Assembly: GCA_964555235.1 (NCBI GenBank) | Contig: CAZKRU010000035.1 | Location: 1 to 43,140 of the forward strand | DNA: 43,140 nucleotides | Source: CAZKRU01 sp964555235 | GTDB lineage: Bacteria > Verrucomicrobiota > Verrucomicrobiia > Methylacidiphilales > CAMAQI01 | Direction: 5' to 3' | In this document: in pieces, positions 1 to 8,231 of the stretch | Layout of the letters: every line of letters starts with the position of its first letter | Numbering within the stretch: the first letter of the stretch is position 1 | Program-made: the position numbers and the translations under genes | Notes under the pieces: generated by a model | Database searches by the model: none | Told to the model about the DNA's origin: nothing | What the model saw: only the letters and a program-made list of their open reading frames with translations

Positions 1-3000
1 TGTGGTATCCTCCGTAGATTCCGATTCTTCCGGAATTTGCCTCCACCGATCCTCCCCCTCCGCCGAGCTTCGTATCCGCATACCCTTGTCCCGCATAGAT
101 CCCGGCCGTGACTTCCTTTGTGAATTCCCGGTCGACTCCGGCCGTGATTCCTCCCAATCGGTTCTCATATCCGATCCTTCTCTCATCCGAATCAACATCC
201 GAGTAGTTCCCCGTCGTATTCACAAAGAACCCGATCTTTCCTGAAAACTTCTTCTTCGGGACCATCATCGTCCCATGATCAAGCACCATGAGTTCATACT
301 CGTAATCTCCATCCAGCGTTTGAAGGGTGATTCCATTGAGGCTGACCCCTCGGTCTCCCCAGCGAATCTGATTGAGTCTCTGACTCGTTCCACTGTTACT
401 GATGCTTCCAAACATCTTTACCGTGGCGCTCATCGCCGTCAGCTTCTCCGGACTTAGTTGGTCATATGCAGCTCGAAGTCCGTCCACGTTGGCTCGCATT
501 AACCCATTAAAGATTTTTCCCGTGTCACTCGTTGCCGTCACTCCTGAGCTTCCCGCGACCGTTCTTGCGTCAATCGCCGCCGGGCGAAGACTTTGAAGCG
601 CCCGGCCTAAAGCATTCTGATTCGAATTGAATCCGGAGACGTTCCCAAAGTCCGCTGGAACCGCGAAGAGGTTCATTTCTGTGTTTCGATACTCCGGCAT
701 CCAACTCACTCCATTGCCATTCGCGGAAAAGTCATACGAATTAAACGAACCTGTTACGGAAGAGGCCGTCAGAAAAGTGACCTTCGTTCCGAACTGAGGA
801 ATGAAGTTGGTTGATCCGGAGAAGATGGTGAACCCTTGCAGGGTTCCCCCATTGATCGTTGCGGTTCCTCCGACTTGCGTCTGGTCGTAAAAGCCCGCAC
901 CATTTCCGGCCGTCGTTCCATCGATTTCAATCAACAATGTTCCGCCTGGGTTCACCGTGGCATTCCCCGCTACCACTTGAATCCCTGGAGAGTTTCCCGG
1001 ACTGTACGTCGCTCCGCTGTTGATCACGAGGTTGCCGGAGATCGTTCCTCTTCCTTTTAAGATCCCTCCATTCGCCACCACGTTTCCTGCCCAATTCCCA
1101 CCGGCGGACGTCCCAATCGAGAGAGTTCCCGCGTTGACCGTTGCCGTTCCGCTCGAAGTATTCGCTCCTGTCACAAACATCGTCGTTCCAGCCGTATTTT
1201 GCGTAATCGAATTCGTTCCGGTAATCGGATTGGAAAGAAAAATATCATTCCCGGAAAACGTCAAATTCGGGGTAATGAATCCCGTTCCATCATTCACTCC
1301 CACGACTCCCCCAAAATCCGAGAAGATCAATCTTGTGACATCGACCGTTCCGGCCGCCGCTCCAAATCTCAAGCTATCCGAGCCAAGGGTAAAATTACTG
1401 ATGGAGATCGAATTGGCCGTCAGCGTGCCGATACTGTCAGCAAACTCAATCGCGGATGTGCCGCTTCCAAAATCCATGAACGAGTTCGCGCTCGCACTCA
1501 GCGTTCCCATCGTTTCACTCTGGCCGTTGAAGTTCATCGTCCCGCCATTCAAGAGCATCGTCGCGCTGTTGTTCACTTGATTCGACGCATCCCAATGCAA
1601 GGTTGCTCCGCTATCAATCGTCGTCGTCACATTTCCAATAGCACTCACTCCCGCCGTTTTATTTAAGGCAAGAATCCCTCCACTCACCTGGACCGCTCCC
1701 GTAAACGTATTGGCTGAACCGCCGCTCAAGGTCCATGTTCCTGTTCCCGCTTTTGTCACAGAAGTCGCCGTCGCCCCTCCGTTGCTATTCACAATGACCC
1801 CTGCAATTTCACCCGTTCCTGCCGTTGAGCCCTGTAGAGTTAGTGTCTTGACTCCATTCCCCACCGCGGTGAGATTGCTGGTGAATTTTAAAAGTCCGGT
1901 ACCGGATTGATCGACCACCCCTCCCCCTGTCGTTCCCGCAAGATTCAAAACCCGGTCGGTGGTCTCTCCGGTCCCCGCATAAGAAAGCGTGCCCGTATTA
2001 TTACTACTCCCCAACGAAATCGTCCCATTCCCCACCGTCACCGGCGCTCCGAGACTGCTGCTCGCGCTTCCTCCTGAGACGCTATTGAGTGAGCTGGCGC
2101 TGAGAATTCCCACATTGATCAAGGTAGTTCCTGTATAAGTATTCGCCCCCGAAAGGACCAACGTTCCTGCTCCAGACTTGATAAATCCGGTTCGAGTTCC
2201 GTTTTGAATAATCGCACTGATCGTTAAATCATTCGTCGCCCCCGAAGAATCATTCACCGTAAACGTTGGATTAGCCGCACCGTCCAACTGAAGCTTTCCT
2301 CCGCCCACTCCAGAAATTAACGCCCCATTCGGATTATTCGTCGCCGTGTATTGCAAATTCGTCGTCAACGAAAGCGTCCCCGTACCAATGGTAATTGCCG
2401 CCGTACTTCCACTCGCGCCGCCTCCCAACGTCAATGAAGCACCTCCGAAAGTTTGTGTCGTTCCATTCAAGTCCAGCGTACCATCAAAAACCGTGACCAG
2501 TCCGGTTCCCAACGTCCCCGATCCACTCATCCGAAGCGTCCCACCCGCCAGATTGGATCGTCCGATACTTGTCGCTCCCGTGTAGGTATTCACTCCAGAA
2601 AGCGTCAACGTCCCAGTCCCTGTTTTTTCCAGAGGTCCCGCACTACTTCCGTATACTCCCGAAATCAGCGTATCCCCGGTCCCCGCAATGCCGAGCTGTG
2701 TCGCGGCCCCATTCGTAATATTGGCAGAAACCGTAAAAAGATTTGAGGAATTATTCGTCCACGTTTGACTCGACCCAATCGTAATGCCCAGCCCATTGCC
2801 ACCCATGGTCACCACCCCCGTCCCCGCATTAATCGTGATCGATCCTCCTGAAAGGGTCAACGTCTGTGCCGTACTTCCAACTGTATTTCCATCAATCGTC
2901 GTGGTCCCCGTATTTTTAAACGTCAGCGAGGCTGCCGCCTGATTCGCATTCAAACTCACGGTTTCCGTTCCGTTTACCGTCGTGACATTAAAAATCGCCG

Positions 3001-3193
3001 TATCTCCCGCAATCGGTGCAGCCCCAGGATCGGGTGTTATCGCAACCGTTGAGGTCGACCAATTTGCCACCGTATCCCATCCCCCAGTAATTCCATCCCA
3101 ATTTAAAATGGCAGCAGCGGATTCCCGAATCAAAACTCCACTCAAGCTAAGAATCAATACCCCTCGAAATAGATGTGTGCAAAAACGGCTCAT
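1..3193 (-). CDS. Autotransporter-associated beta-strand repeat protein (3' end beyond window)
   Basis: This reading frame is open from an ATG at 3193 to the left edge (about 1064 residues, no stop). The N-terminus MSRFCTHLF is followed by a hydrophobic stretch and an ESAAA signal-peptidase-like site. The body is Gly/Thr/Ser/Asn-rich with recurrent units such as GTGTLTLSGVNTYTG and GAGTLVLSGANTYTG, the pattern of autotransporter-associated beta-strand repeats. A linker with GRGTISGNLVINSGATYSPG follows. The last ~150 residues visible (YENRLGGITAGVDREF, VTAGIYAGQGYADTK) look like the start of a type V autotransporter beta-barrel. The protein is therefore probably an exported, surface-displayed beta-helical passenger with its own outer-membrane barrel. 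Its linker is almost identical to that of the protein at the right edge. Substrate or adhesion role unknown. Confidence 0.85.
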   Translation of the reverse strand, partial: MSRFCTHLFRGVLILSLSGVLIRESAAAILNWDGITGGWDTVANWSTSTVAITPDPGAAPIAGDTAIFNVTTVNGTETVSLNANQAAASLTFKNTGTTTIDGNTVGSTAQTLTLSGGSITINAGTGVVTMGGNGLGITIGSSQTWTNNSSNLFTVSANITNGAATQLGIAGTGDTLISGVYGSSAGPLEKTGTGTLTLSGVNTYTGATSIGRSNLAGGTLRMSGSGTLGTGLVTVFDGTLDLNGTTQTFGGASLTLGGGASGSTAAITIGTGTLSLTTNLQYTATNNPNGALISGVGGGKLQLDGAANPTFTVNDSSGATNDLTISAIIQNGTRTGFIKSGAGTLVLSGANTYTGTTLINVGILSASSLNSVSGGSASSSLGAPVTVGNGTISLGSSNNTGTLSYAGTGETTDRVLNLAGTTGGGVVDQSGTGLLKFTSNLTAVGNGVKTLTLQGSTAGTGEIAGVIVNSNGGATATSVTKAGTGTWTLSGGSANTFTGAVQVSGGILALNKTAGVSAIGNVTTTIDSGATLHWDASNQVNNSATMLLNGGTMNFNGQSETMGTLSASANSFMDFGSGTSAIEFADSIGTLTANSISISNFTLGSDSLRFGAAAGTVDVTRLIFSDFGGVVGVNDGTGFITPNLTFSGNDIFLSNPITGTNSITQNTAGTTMFVTGANTSSGTATVNAGTLSIGTSAGGNWAGNVVANGGILKGRGTISGNLVINSGATYSPGNSPGIQVVAGNATVNPGGTLLIEIDGTTAGNGAGFYDQTQVGGTATINGGTLQGFTIFSGSTNFIPQFGTKVTFLTASSVTGSFNSYDFSANGNGVSWMPEYRNTEMNLFAVPADFGNVSGFNSNQNALGRALQSLRPAAIDARTVAGSSGVTATSDTGKIFNGLMRANVDGLRAAYDQLSPEKLTAMSATVKMFGSISNSGTSQRLNQIRWGDRGVSLNGITLQTLDGDYEYELMVLDHGTMMVPKKKFSGKIGFFVNTTGNYSDVDSDERRIGYENRLGGITAGVDREFTKEVTAGIYAGQGYADTKLGGGGGSVEANSGRIGIYGGYH

Positions 3194-3336
3194 GAAAGAC
3201 GAGGAAATAAGATCCATCCTACTCCCACACCAACCAAATTGCAATCATATCAAATATCAGTGAAGGCCAAAATCCAACTAAATGACGTCGAAAACCGAAA
3301 ACAATCAAATCCAATCAGCAAAAGCAATGAATTCGC

Positions 3337-4095
3337 TCACGCCACATGAATCGTCACACCACACGACCTCAAATAACTCGTCTCCTTACTTGGAAGAGAC
3401 TCGTCGGTAACCCAATCATTCAACCCTTTCCACTCCGCAAATCGGGTGGTGCTGGGATGTTTCCATTTGCTCTGATCCGCTAAAATCATTTTGCGAGTGC
3501 TCCGCGAAAGAATCGCCTGCTTCATCTCCGCTTCTGAAAGTTCCGTGGTCGAACATCCCTCGAGCGAATCAACTCCCGACGCTCCGATCAATGCAATATC
3601 CATCCGGAGCGAAGCCAGCGTTCCCAAGGCACTTCCTCCCGTCAACGCTCCACTAACCTTACGAAGCTCACCTCCAATGCAAAGCAGCTCCGCCTCCCCA
3701 TGAATCGCCGCAGCAATCAATGCCACGGAATGGGTAATAATCCGAAGATCCTTGCGCCCCAGAAGTGCCTTCCCCGCCTCCAAACAAGTGGACCCTGCAT
3801 CGACAAAGACGCAGGAACCCAACGGGATCAGCGAGGCGACCTTGAGCGCGATTGATTTTTTGGCAGTGTGATTCCGCAGTAGTCGATCATCGATGGATGT
3901 TTCAGATCGAACGTAACGTGAATCCAAAACACCTCCGTGAACGCGAATAATCTCGCCGGACTTCTCGAGTTCCGTCAAATCGCGTCTCAACGTCGCCGGC
4001 GAAACATCGACCAGTTTGCTGAGGTCGGTAAAATTCAGCCGACGCTTTTCGCGGATGATCTTTTTGATGAAATTTAAACGCTCTTGTGCAAACAT
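3337..4095 (-). CDS. DeoR/GlpR-family transcriptional regulator
   Basis: 252 residues, full length for the family. The N-terminal winged helix-turn-helix is clear (RLNFTDLSKLVDVSPATLRR, then LTELEKSGEIIRVHGGVLD). It is followed by the DeoR C-terminal sensor domain with the phosphosugar-binding hallmarks VFVDAGST, HSVALIAA and LIGASGVD. This class usually represses sugar-catabolic operons until a phosphorylated sugar binds. It is the last gene of the minus-strand operon, 7 bp after the PfkB kinase, so the natural inference is autoregulated control of that operon by a sugar phosphate made in the pathway. Candidate operator boxes lie in the promoter at 7685-7729. Confidence 0.88.
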   Translation of the reverse strand: MFAQERLNFIKKIIREKRRLNFTDLSKLVDVSPATLRRDLTELEKSGEIIRVHGGVLDSRYVRSETSIDDRLLRNHTAKKSIALKVASLIPLGSCVFVDAGSTCLEAGKALLGRKDLRIITHSVALIAAAIHGEAELLCIGGELRKVSGALTGGSALGTLASLRMDIALIGASGVDSLEGCSTTELSEAEMKQAILSRSTRKMILADQSKWKHPSTTRFAEWKGLNDWVTDESLPSKETSYLRSCGVTIHVA

Positions 4096-4102
4096 CGTTT
4101 TC

Positions 4103-5131
4103 TTATCTCAGTTCACTGACGTTTCGAAATCCAAATTTTTCTCCAAGCTCCAGGGCTTCCTTCAATGAAGTCATTCCATCCGACGAGCCCGAGCCTCTCA
4201 AATTCGATGCCGCCGCGCAAACCCCATACCGCAACGCCTCCTCCATTGAGACGGCTTCATGCAATCCATAGAGGACTCCCGCCGCAAACGCATCCCCCGC
4301 TCCCACCGTACTCACAATCTCGGATTGGGGAATCTTGACACTCCCTTGAAAAACTTGCGCGCCCTCCTTCCCCACCGCAAAGGCCCCCTCGGGAAAATGG
4401 ACAATCACGCTCCGATGAACCCCTTCGTTCAACATCGCTCCCGCTGCTTTTTGAAGTACCGCCAAATCGAGCGAATCTCCACGTCGAACTTCCACCTGCA
4501 TCGTCCGTCCGAGTTCGAATTCATTCAAAATACAAAAATCAACGTGCGGAAGCGCCGGACGAATGATTTTCGAAAAGCGCTGACTCTCTTCACTCACGAG
4601 ATCAATACTCGTCAGAAAACCCGCTTTTCTGGCAGCGCGAAGCACTCGAGCCGCAACGGTCCCACACTCCGGATCCGGCTGATCGAGTCGATCCAGCAAA
4701 AGGAGATAACCGAGATGAAAAATCTTCGCATGGTTCCCGGAGAAGTCAAAATGCTCCCCATCTAAAAACGCATTCGCACCCCGCTGATGAAAAAAAGTTC
4801 TTCGCCCCGTCGATTGAACGACCATCACATCGGTATAGGAAGTATGCGCGGAGGGATGCGCGCGAACTTGCGTGGCATCAATCCGATGCAGCGCACACTC
4901 TCTCCGAATCCACTCCCCCTCGCTATCGGCCCCAATCAACCCAATCCCCGCAAGCGGAAAACCGGCCTGAAGCTTTGCCAAATCTACGAGCAAATTGAAG
5001 GGACTTCCCCCGGTACCAATCGACTCCGAAAGGATATTCGCCAGCGCGTCCTGCTGCGGATAGGTATCGACCACTTTCACCTGATCGACAATCCAGTTTC
5101 CCCCCGCAAGAATTCCAGATCGCGGCGTCAT
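4103..5131 (-). CDS. PfkB-family carbohydrate kinase
   Basis: 342 residues with a ribokinase/PfkB fold. Visible features are the substrate-binding GTGGSPFNLLVDLAKL, GLIGADSEG near the N-terminus, and the PfkB signature with the catalytic-base Asp in STVGAGDAFAAG near the C-terminus. The reaction would be ATP-dependent phosphorylation of a ketose. The start overlaps the stop of the isomerase gene by 4 bp (ATGA), so the two are translationally coupled and this enzyme probably phosphorylates the isomerase product. Exact substrate and position (1- or 5/6-phosphate) cannot be read from sequence; the aldolase in the same operon is compatible with a ketose-1-phosphate. Confidence 0.85.
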   Translation of the reverse strand: MTPRSGILAGGNWIVDQVKVVDTYPQQDALANILSESIGTGGSPFNLLVDLAKLQAGFPLAGIGLIGADSEGEWIRRECALHRIDATQVRAHPSAHTSYTDVMVVQSTGRRTFFHQRGANAFLDGEHFDFSGNHAKIFHLGYLLLLDRLDQPDPECGTVAARVLRAARKAGFLTSIDLVSEESQRFSKIIRPALPHVDFCILNEFELGRTMQVEVRRGDSLDLAVLQKAAGAMLNEGVHRSVIVHFPEGAFAVGKEGAQVFQGSVKIPQSEIVSTVGAGDAFAAGVLYGLHEAVSMEEALRYGVCAAASNLRGSGSSDGMTSLKEALELGEKFGFRNVSELR

Positions 5132-5703
5132 GATTTCCGTTCGCTCACAAGTCGCAACAGCGCCGGCTCATCCTCTTCGATTCCCGGATATCGTCCAATT
5201 TCAGGATTCACAAAGAAATTATCATTCAGATCATCATTCGCTGTCGAAACCTCTCCAATGATACACTCCTCAGAAAGAGGATAAAAGGCATGATAGACAC
5301 AGGGATTCAAGGTCACTCGAGAACCTGCTTCCAATTCGATGATTGAACCCGATGAAAACTCCTGCACTTCGTGATTCACCGGGATCGCTACTTTTCGACC
5401 CGCGCTCGCGGACGGTTCATCAGGCCAGACCTGAATCGCAAGCTTTCCCCAACGACAAATAATATCCTCCTTTTTCTGGTGATGACAATGGGCCGGAGTG
5501 GTCATTCCGTTGAGCGCATACATCAGCTTCTCGCAATATTCCGGTTCTTCTGCAAGATTCACCAAAACCAGTCCATAACGTCGCCAATCGCCAAGCCCAA
5601 AGTCAGTGACATCCCAACGTGGATGGGGAGGAAGCGCCCATTCATGGGCCTGAAAACATTTCCCGGCAAATCGAATCAGAGAATTGATCTCGCTCCGTTT
5701 CAT
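5128..5703 (-). CDS. D-lyxose ketol-isomerase-type cupin
   Basis: 191 residues, single cupin barrel. The sequence has the lyxose isomerase pattern: TPAHCHHQKKEDIICRWG carries metal-ligand candidates H72, H74 and E79, and PCVYHAFYP supplies H138. The C-terminal EVSTANDDLNDN and the IEEDEP tail are also typical of the family. These Mn-dependent enzymes interconvert D-lyxose and D-xylulose, and often D-mannose and D-fructose. The gene overlaps both neighbours by 4 bp, placing the isomerase between an oxidoreductase and a kinase. The aldose could be lyxose, mannose or a modified hexose; the family call is firm but the physiological substrate is open. Confidence 0.82.
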   Translation of the reverse strand: MKRSEINSLIRFAGKCFQAHEWALPPHPRWDVTDFGLGDWRRYGLVLVNLAEEPEYCEKLMYALNGMTTPAHCHHQKKEDIICRWGKLAIQVWPDEPSASAGRKVAIPVNHEVQEFSSGSIIELEAGSRVTLNPCVYHAFYPLSEECIIGEVSTANDDLNDNFFVNPEIGRYPGIEEDEPALLRLVSERKS

Positions 5704-6824
5704 AATTCAATGGCCCGTTTTTGAGAGTGGGACTGAAGCGCCGCCGCAAAAAGCTCGTGACTTCTCACCGCTTCCTCCGGTGTAACACAACCGAAGCGTC
5801 CCTCTAATTTTCCTGCACGTTCCGCCAGGAACGACGCCCACATTTGCATGAAGCAGTCCGGAAATCCAGGCTCAAAAATTCCTCCCGTGATGGTCGGAAA
5901 CGGCCCATGAAATCCGAGATCCACCCGTTGCCAGACTTGTTCTTTGCCGCGCTCGAAAGTCCAAAAAGTCTTCGGCTCCTTCGTACTGAATTTAACACCC
6001 CCCTCCGTCCCCAGAACTTCGATTGACCAGGTATTTGTCTCCCCAGGAGCAAGCCGTTTCATTTCAAAACGCATCACCGCTTCGACTCCCTCCACGTCAA
6101 TCTCCGTATGAAGCAACGCATTGTCCCAGGTATCGCACGGAGCCATCCCTCCCTTACCGTCCGGACGTTCGTGATAAAATTTTTGCAACTGAGCATAGAC
6201 TCGCTTCGGTTTCCATCCCAAACGAAATGGTAGATGAACCGTATGCATTCCGAGATCCCCCATCACCCCGATCTCGCCGCAACTTTTCACCTGACGCTTC
6301 CAATTCACTGGCTTGGTCGGATCCAAATCGCTGCTATGATGAAATGCTGATCGAATCTCAATAATCTTCCCCAACTTCCCTTCAAGCACCTTTTGAAACG
6401 CACGCTGCGCTCCCGGCAAGAACGGAAATTCCGAACTGCAACGCACAAAACGCTTCGAGGCTTTCGCCGCATCCGCAATCGCCCGCGCCGCTCTCAAATC
6501 CATCCCAAACGGCTTTTCGGCAAAGAGATCCTTCCCCGCCTTCAAAACATCGAGATAAATGGATTCATGAAGAAAATGAGGGACCGCGACATAGACGACA
6601 TCCACTTCAGGCGAAGCCAAAAGCTCGTGATAATCGGCTGTCACCAGCTTAACTGTCGGAATCTGGCGAAACCAGTCCCGCTGTTTTTCCACCAGATCGC
6701 AGACCGCCACGAGTTCCGCCTGCACCGGAAAATCATTCAGGACAAACCAGCGCCCCAACGCACTGGCCACTTCACGTCCCATCAAGCCGCCCCCAATGAT
6801 TCCGATTCGCACTTTCTGGCTCAT
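5700..6824 (-). CDS. Gfo/Idh/MocA-family NAD(P)-dependent oxidoreductase
   Basis: 374 residues. The N-terminal Rossmann motif is RIGIIGGGLMGREVASALGR, followed by VAVCD. The signature EKPFGMDL carries the conserved Lys of the family near residue 100. The C-terminal half is the alpha/beta domain (AFHHSSDLD, GEIGVMGDLGMHTVHLPFRL). These enzymes oxidise or reduce sugars or inositols at one carbon. The gene overlaps the isomerase and aldolase genes by 4 bp each, so all are made from one transcript. It could oxidise the incoming sugar, reduce the product aldehyde, or epimerise by way of a keto intermediate; sequence alone does not decide. Confidence 0.85.
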   Translation of the reverse strand: MSQKVRIGIIGGGLMGREVASALGRWFVLNDFPVQAELVAVCDLVEKQRDWFRQIPTVKLVTADYHELLASPEVDVVYVAVPHFLHESIYLDVLKAGKDLFAEKPFGMDLRAARAIADAAKASKRFVRCSSEFPFLPGAQRAFQKVLEGKLGKIIEIRSAFHHSSDLDPTKPVNWKRQVKSCGEIGVMGDLGMHTVHLPFRLGWKPKRVYAQLQKFYHERPDGKGGMAPCDTWDNALLHTEIDVEGVEAVMRFEMKRLAPGETNTWSIEVLGTEGGVKFSTKEPKTFWTFERGKEQVWQRVDLGFHGPFPTITGGIFEPGFPDCFMQMWASFLAERAGKLEGRFGCVTPEEAVRSHELFAAALQSHSQKRAIEL

Positions 6825-7663
6825 GAACTCCTCCGCGTTAAAAACGTCGCTGCCTCCACCGCCGTCGCGCCATCATGCACAATCGCCATGAGCGCTTGAG
6901 TCATCCCTGCCGGATTCGGATGTTGGATAATGTTGCGACCATAGACAATTCCGGCCGCTCCTTGTTGAATCAACTGTTCCGTACGTTTCAAAATCTCCTC
7001 ATCCGGAGCTCGCCCCCCGCCACGTACCAAAACCGGAATCGACCCCGCGATTTGAACGACTTGGTGATAAACCGTCACGTCGTCGGTCGGGTCGGCCTTG
7101 ATGATATCCGCCCCAAGCTCCACCGCTTGGCGAACGAGCGGAAGAATCTTCTGAAGATCTCCATCCACCATATACCCGCCAGCTTTCGCATTCGCCTGAA
7201 AAACGAGCGGCTCAATCATCAGCGGCATTCCATAGCGATCACACTCCGGTTTGATTCGAAGAATATTCTGAATGCATTGATCACTCACCTCCGGCTCTCC
7301 CGGGATTCGAAAGAGATTTACCACCACACAAGTCGCATCCAATTGCAACGCCTGTTCGACCGGGCGCTCAATCATCCGACTAAAAAGCGTCCGAGGAAGT
7401 TCCTTCCCATAAACATTCGCCACATCCGTTCGCAGCACGAGCGACGGCTTCTGCCTCCCCGGAATCGATTGCAGATGCGGTGCCTGCCCGATCGTCAACT
7501 GAATCGCATCCGGAACCACTTGAGCCAACTTCTGAATAGCGCTCTCAATATTCTCAATTCCGGCAAGAAAACTCGCCTCATTGAAAAACCCATGATCAAT
7601 CGCCACATCAAAACAGCGATTGGATTTGGAATTAAAAAGACGATTCAGGCGATAACGTTTCAT
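6821..7663 (-). CDS. Class I (Schiff-base) aldolase, DhnA/LsrF/DeoC-like
   Basis: 280 residues, (beta/alpha)8 fold. FDVAIDHGFF near the N-terminus matches the phosphate/substrate loop of the DhnA-type fructose-bisphosphate aldolase and LsrF group. GADIIKADPTDD places the Schiff-base lysine at K189, and VLVRGGGR is the C-terminal phosphate-binding loop. It is the first gene of the five-gene operon. A good Shine-Dalgarno site (AAGGAG) lies 6 nt before the ATG at 7663. In this context it probably cleaves the phosphorylated ketose made by the isomerase and kinase into dihydroxyacetone phosphate plus an aldehyde. Homologues with nearly the same length occur in Planctomycetes and Actinobacteria (recalled, not searched). 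Confidence 0.8.
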   Translation of the reverse strand: MKRYRLNRLFNSKSNRCFDVAIDHGFFNEASFLAGIENIESAIQKLAQVVPDAIQLTIGQAPHLQSIPGRQKPSLVLRTDVANVYGKELPRTLFSRMIERPVEQALQLDATCVVVNLFRIPGEPEVSDQCIQNILRIKPECDRYGMPLMIEPLVFQANAKAGGYMVDGDLQKILPLVRQAVELGADIIKADPTDDVTVYHQVVQIAGSIPVLVRGGGRAPDEEILKRTEQLIQQGAAGIVYGRNIIQHPNPAGMTQALMAIVHDGATAVEAATFLTRRSS

Positions 7664-7684
7664 CAGAAGCTCCTTGAAGTTGAA

Positions 7685-7729
7685 ATGATTATTTATGATC
7701 GAATGTAATCGTTTTAATCATATTGTCAA
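7685..7729 (-). promoter_or_regulatory. Promoter and candidate DeoR operator of the sugar operon
   Basis: Read on the minus strand, TTGACA (7729-7724) is followed after 16 bp by TACATT (7707-7702). The spacer and downstream stretch carry four GAT-containing boxes at about 10-bp spacing (GATTAAAAC, GATTACATTC, GATCATAAAT, AATCATTTC), and a 7-bp inverted repeat ATGATTA/TAATCAT frames them. Helical-turn-spaced boxes over a promoter are what DeoR-family repressors often use. The assignment to the operon's own regulator is inference. Confidence 0.55.
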
Positions 7730-7739
7730 ATCATCATTT

Positions 7740-7845
7740 CCTCACACAAAGGCACGAAGTCACAAAGCTTTTACAGCCATTTTTGATTTTAATGAGATGA
7801 AACAAAAAATACCGTCCGATTGTGGCTTCGTGCCTTCGTGTGAGG
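7740..7845. repeat. Palindromic intergenic repeat (CACGAAGGCACGAAG type)
   Basis: Arms at 7740-7766 (CCTCACACAAAGGCACGAAG...) and 7821-7845 are inverted copies with 2 mismatches in 25 bp, separated by about 55 bp of AT-rich sequence. It lies between folB and the sugar operon promoter and has no coding capacity. Repeats of this wording are common between genes in Verrucomicrobia and related phyla (recalled). It may be a small non-autonomous element or an RNA hairpin. Confidence 0.7.
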
Positions 7846-7874
7846 CAATCCCCATCTAAAACCGAGTAAAAGAA

Positions 7875-8231
7875 TTATTTTTTACGTCGACTCACCGCAA
7901 CCGCCACATACGACGCATCCGGGAAAATAAACTTTCTCACTTCCACCCGAACCCGCTTCACGGGAAACTCACTCAAAATCCACGCCGCAATCTCTTCTGC
8001 CAAGGTTTCAAGCAATTTTCGAGGCCGTGCTTGAGCCAACTTCTTGATCCCTTGATAAATCGGAAAATAATTGATCGTCTTCTCAATCCCGTCGCTCTTC
8101 CCCGCTTTGCGAAGCGATAAGCCCTTCAACTCAACGGTAATCGTCAATCGCTGCGGCCGCTGACGTTCCTTCACAGGAACCCCAATGCGGCTCTTCACTT
8201 CTACTTCACGCAAGATGATGGAGTCGGACAT
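7875..8231 (-). CDS. folB: Dihydroneopterin aldolase
   Basis: 118 residues from the ATG at 8231; a TTG at 8237 would add two residues. FolB cleaves 7,8-dihydroneopterin to 6-hydroxymethyl-dihydropterin and glycolaldehyde in folate synthesis. Family features: IILREVEVKSRIGVPVKERQ at the N-terminus, the EKTINYFPIYQGIKKL segment (the family's substrate-site region), LETLAEEIAAWIL with the conserved Glu, and VRVEVRKF near the end (the catalytic-Lys region). The gene overlaps the 3' end of the HAD-Nudix gene by 26 bp, so the two are co-transcribed. Length and motif order are normal. Confidence 0.87.
   Translation of the reverse strand: MSDSIILREVEVKSRIGVPVKERQRPQRLTITVELKGLSLRKAGKSDGIEKTINYFPIYQGIKKLAQARPRKLLETLAEEIAAWILSEFPVKRVRVEVRKFIFPDASYVAVAVSRRKK

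Noticed and set aside
1020..1580. Plus-strand 186-residue open frame (and other plus frames within 1-3263)
   Set aside because: It lies opposite the uninterrupted autotransporter frame and its composition is the mirror of Thr/Gly/Asn-rich repeats; no start signal or domain.
6875..7708. Plus-strand 277-residue open frame
   Set aside because: It is antisense to the aldolase gene, which has clear motifs, a Shine-Dalgarno site and promoter; the antisense protein is Arg/His/Asn-rich nonsense.
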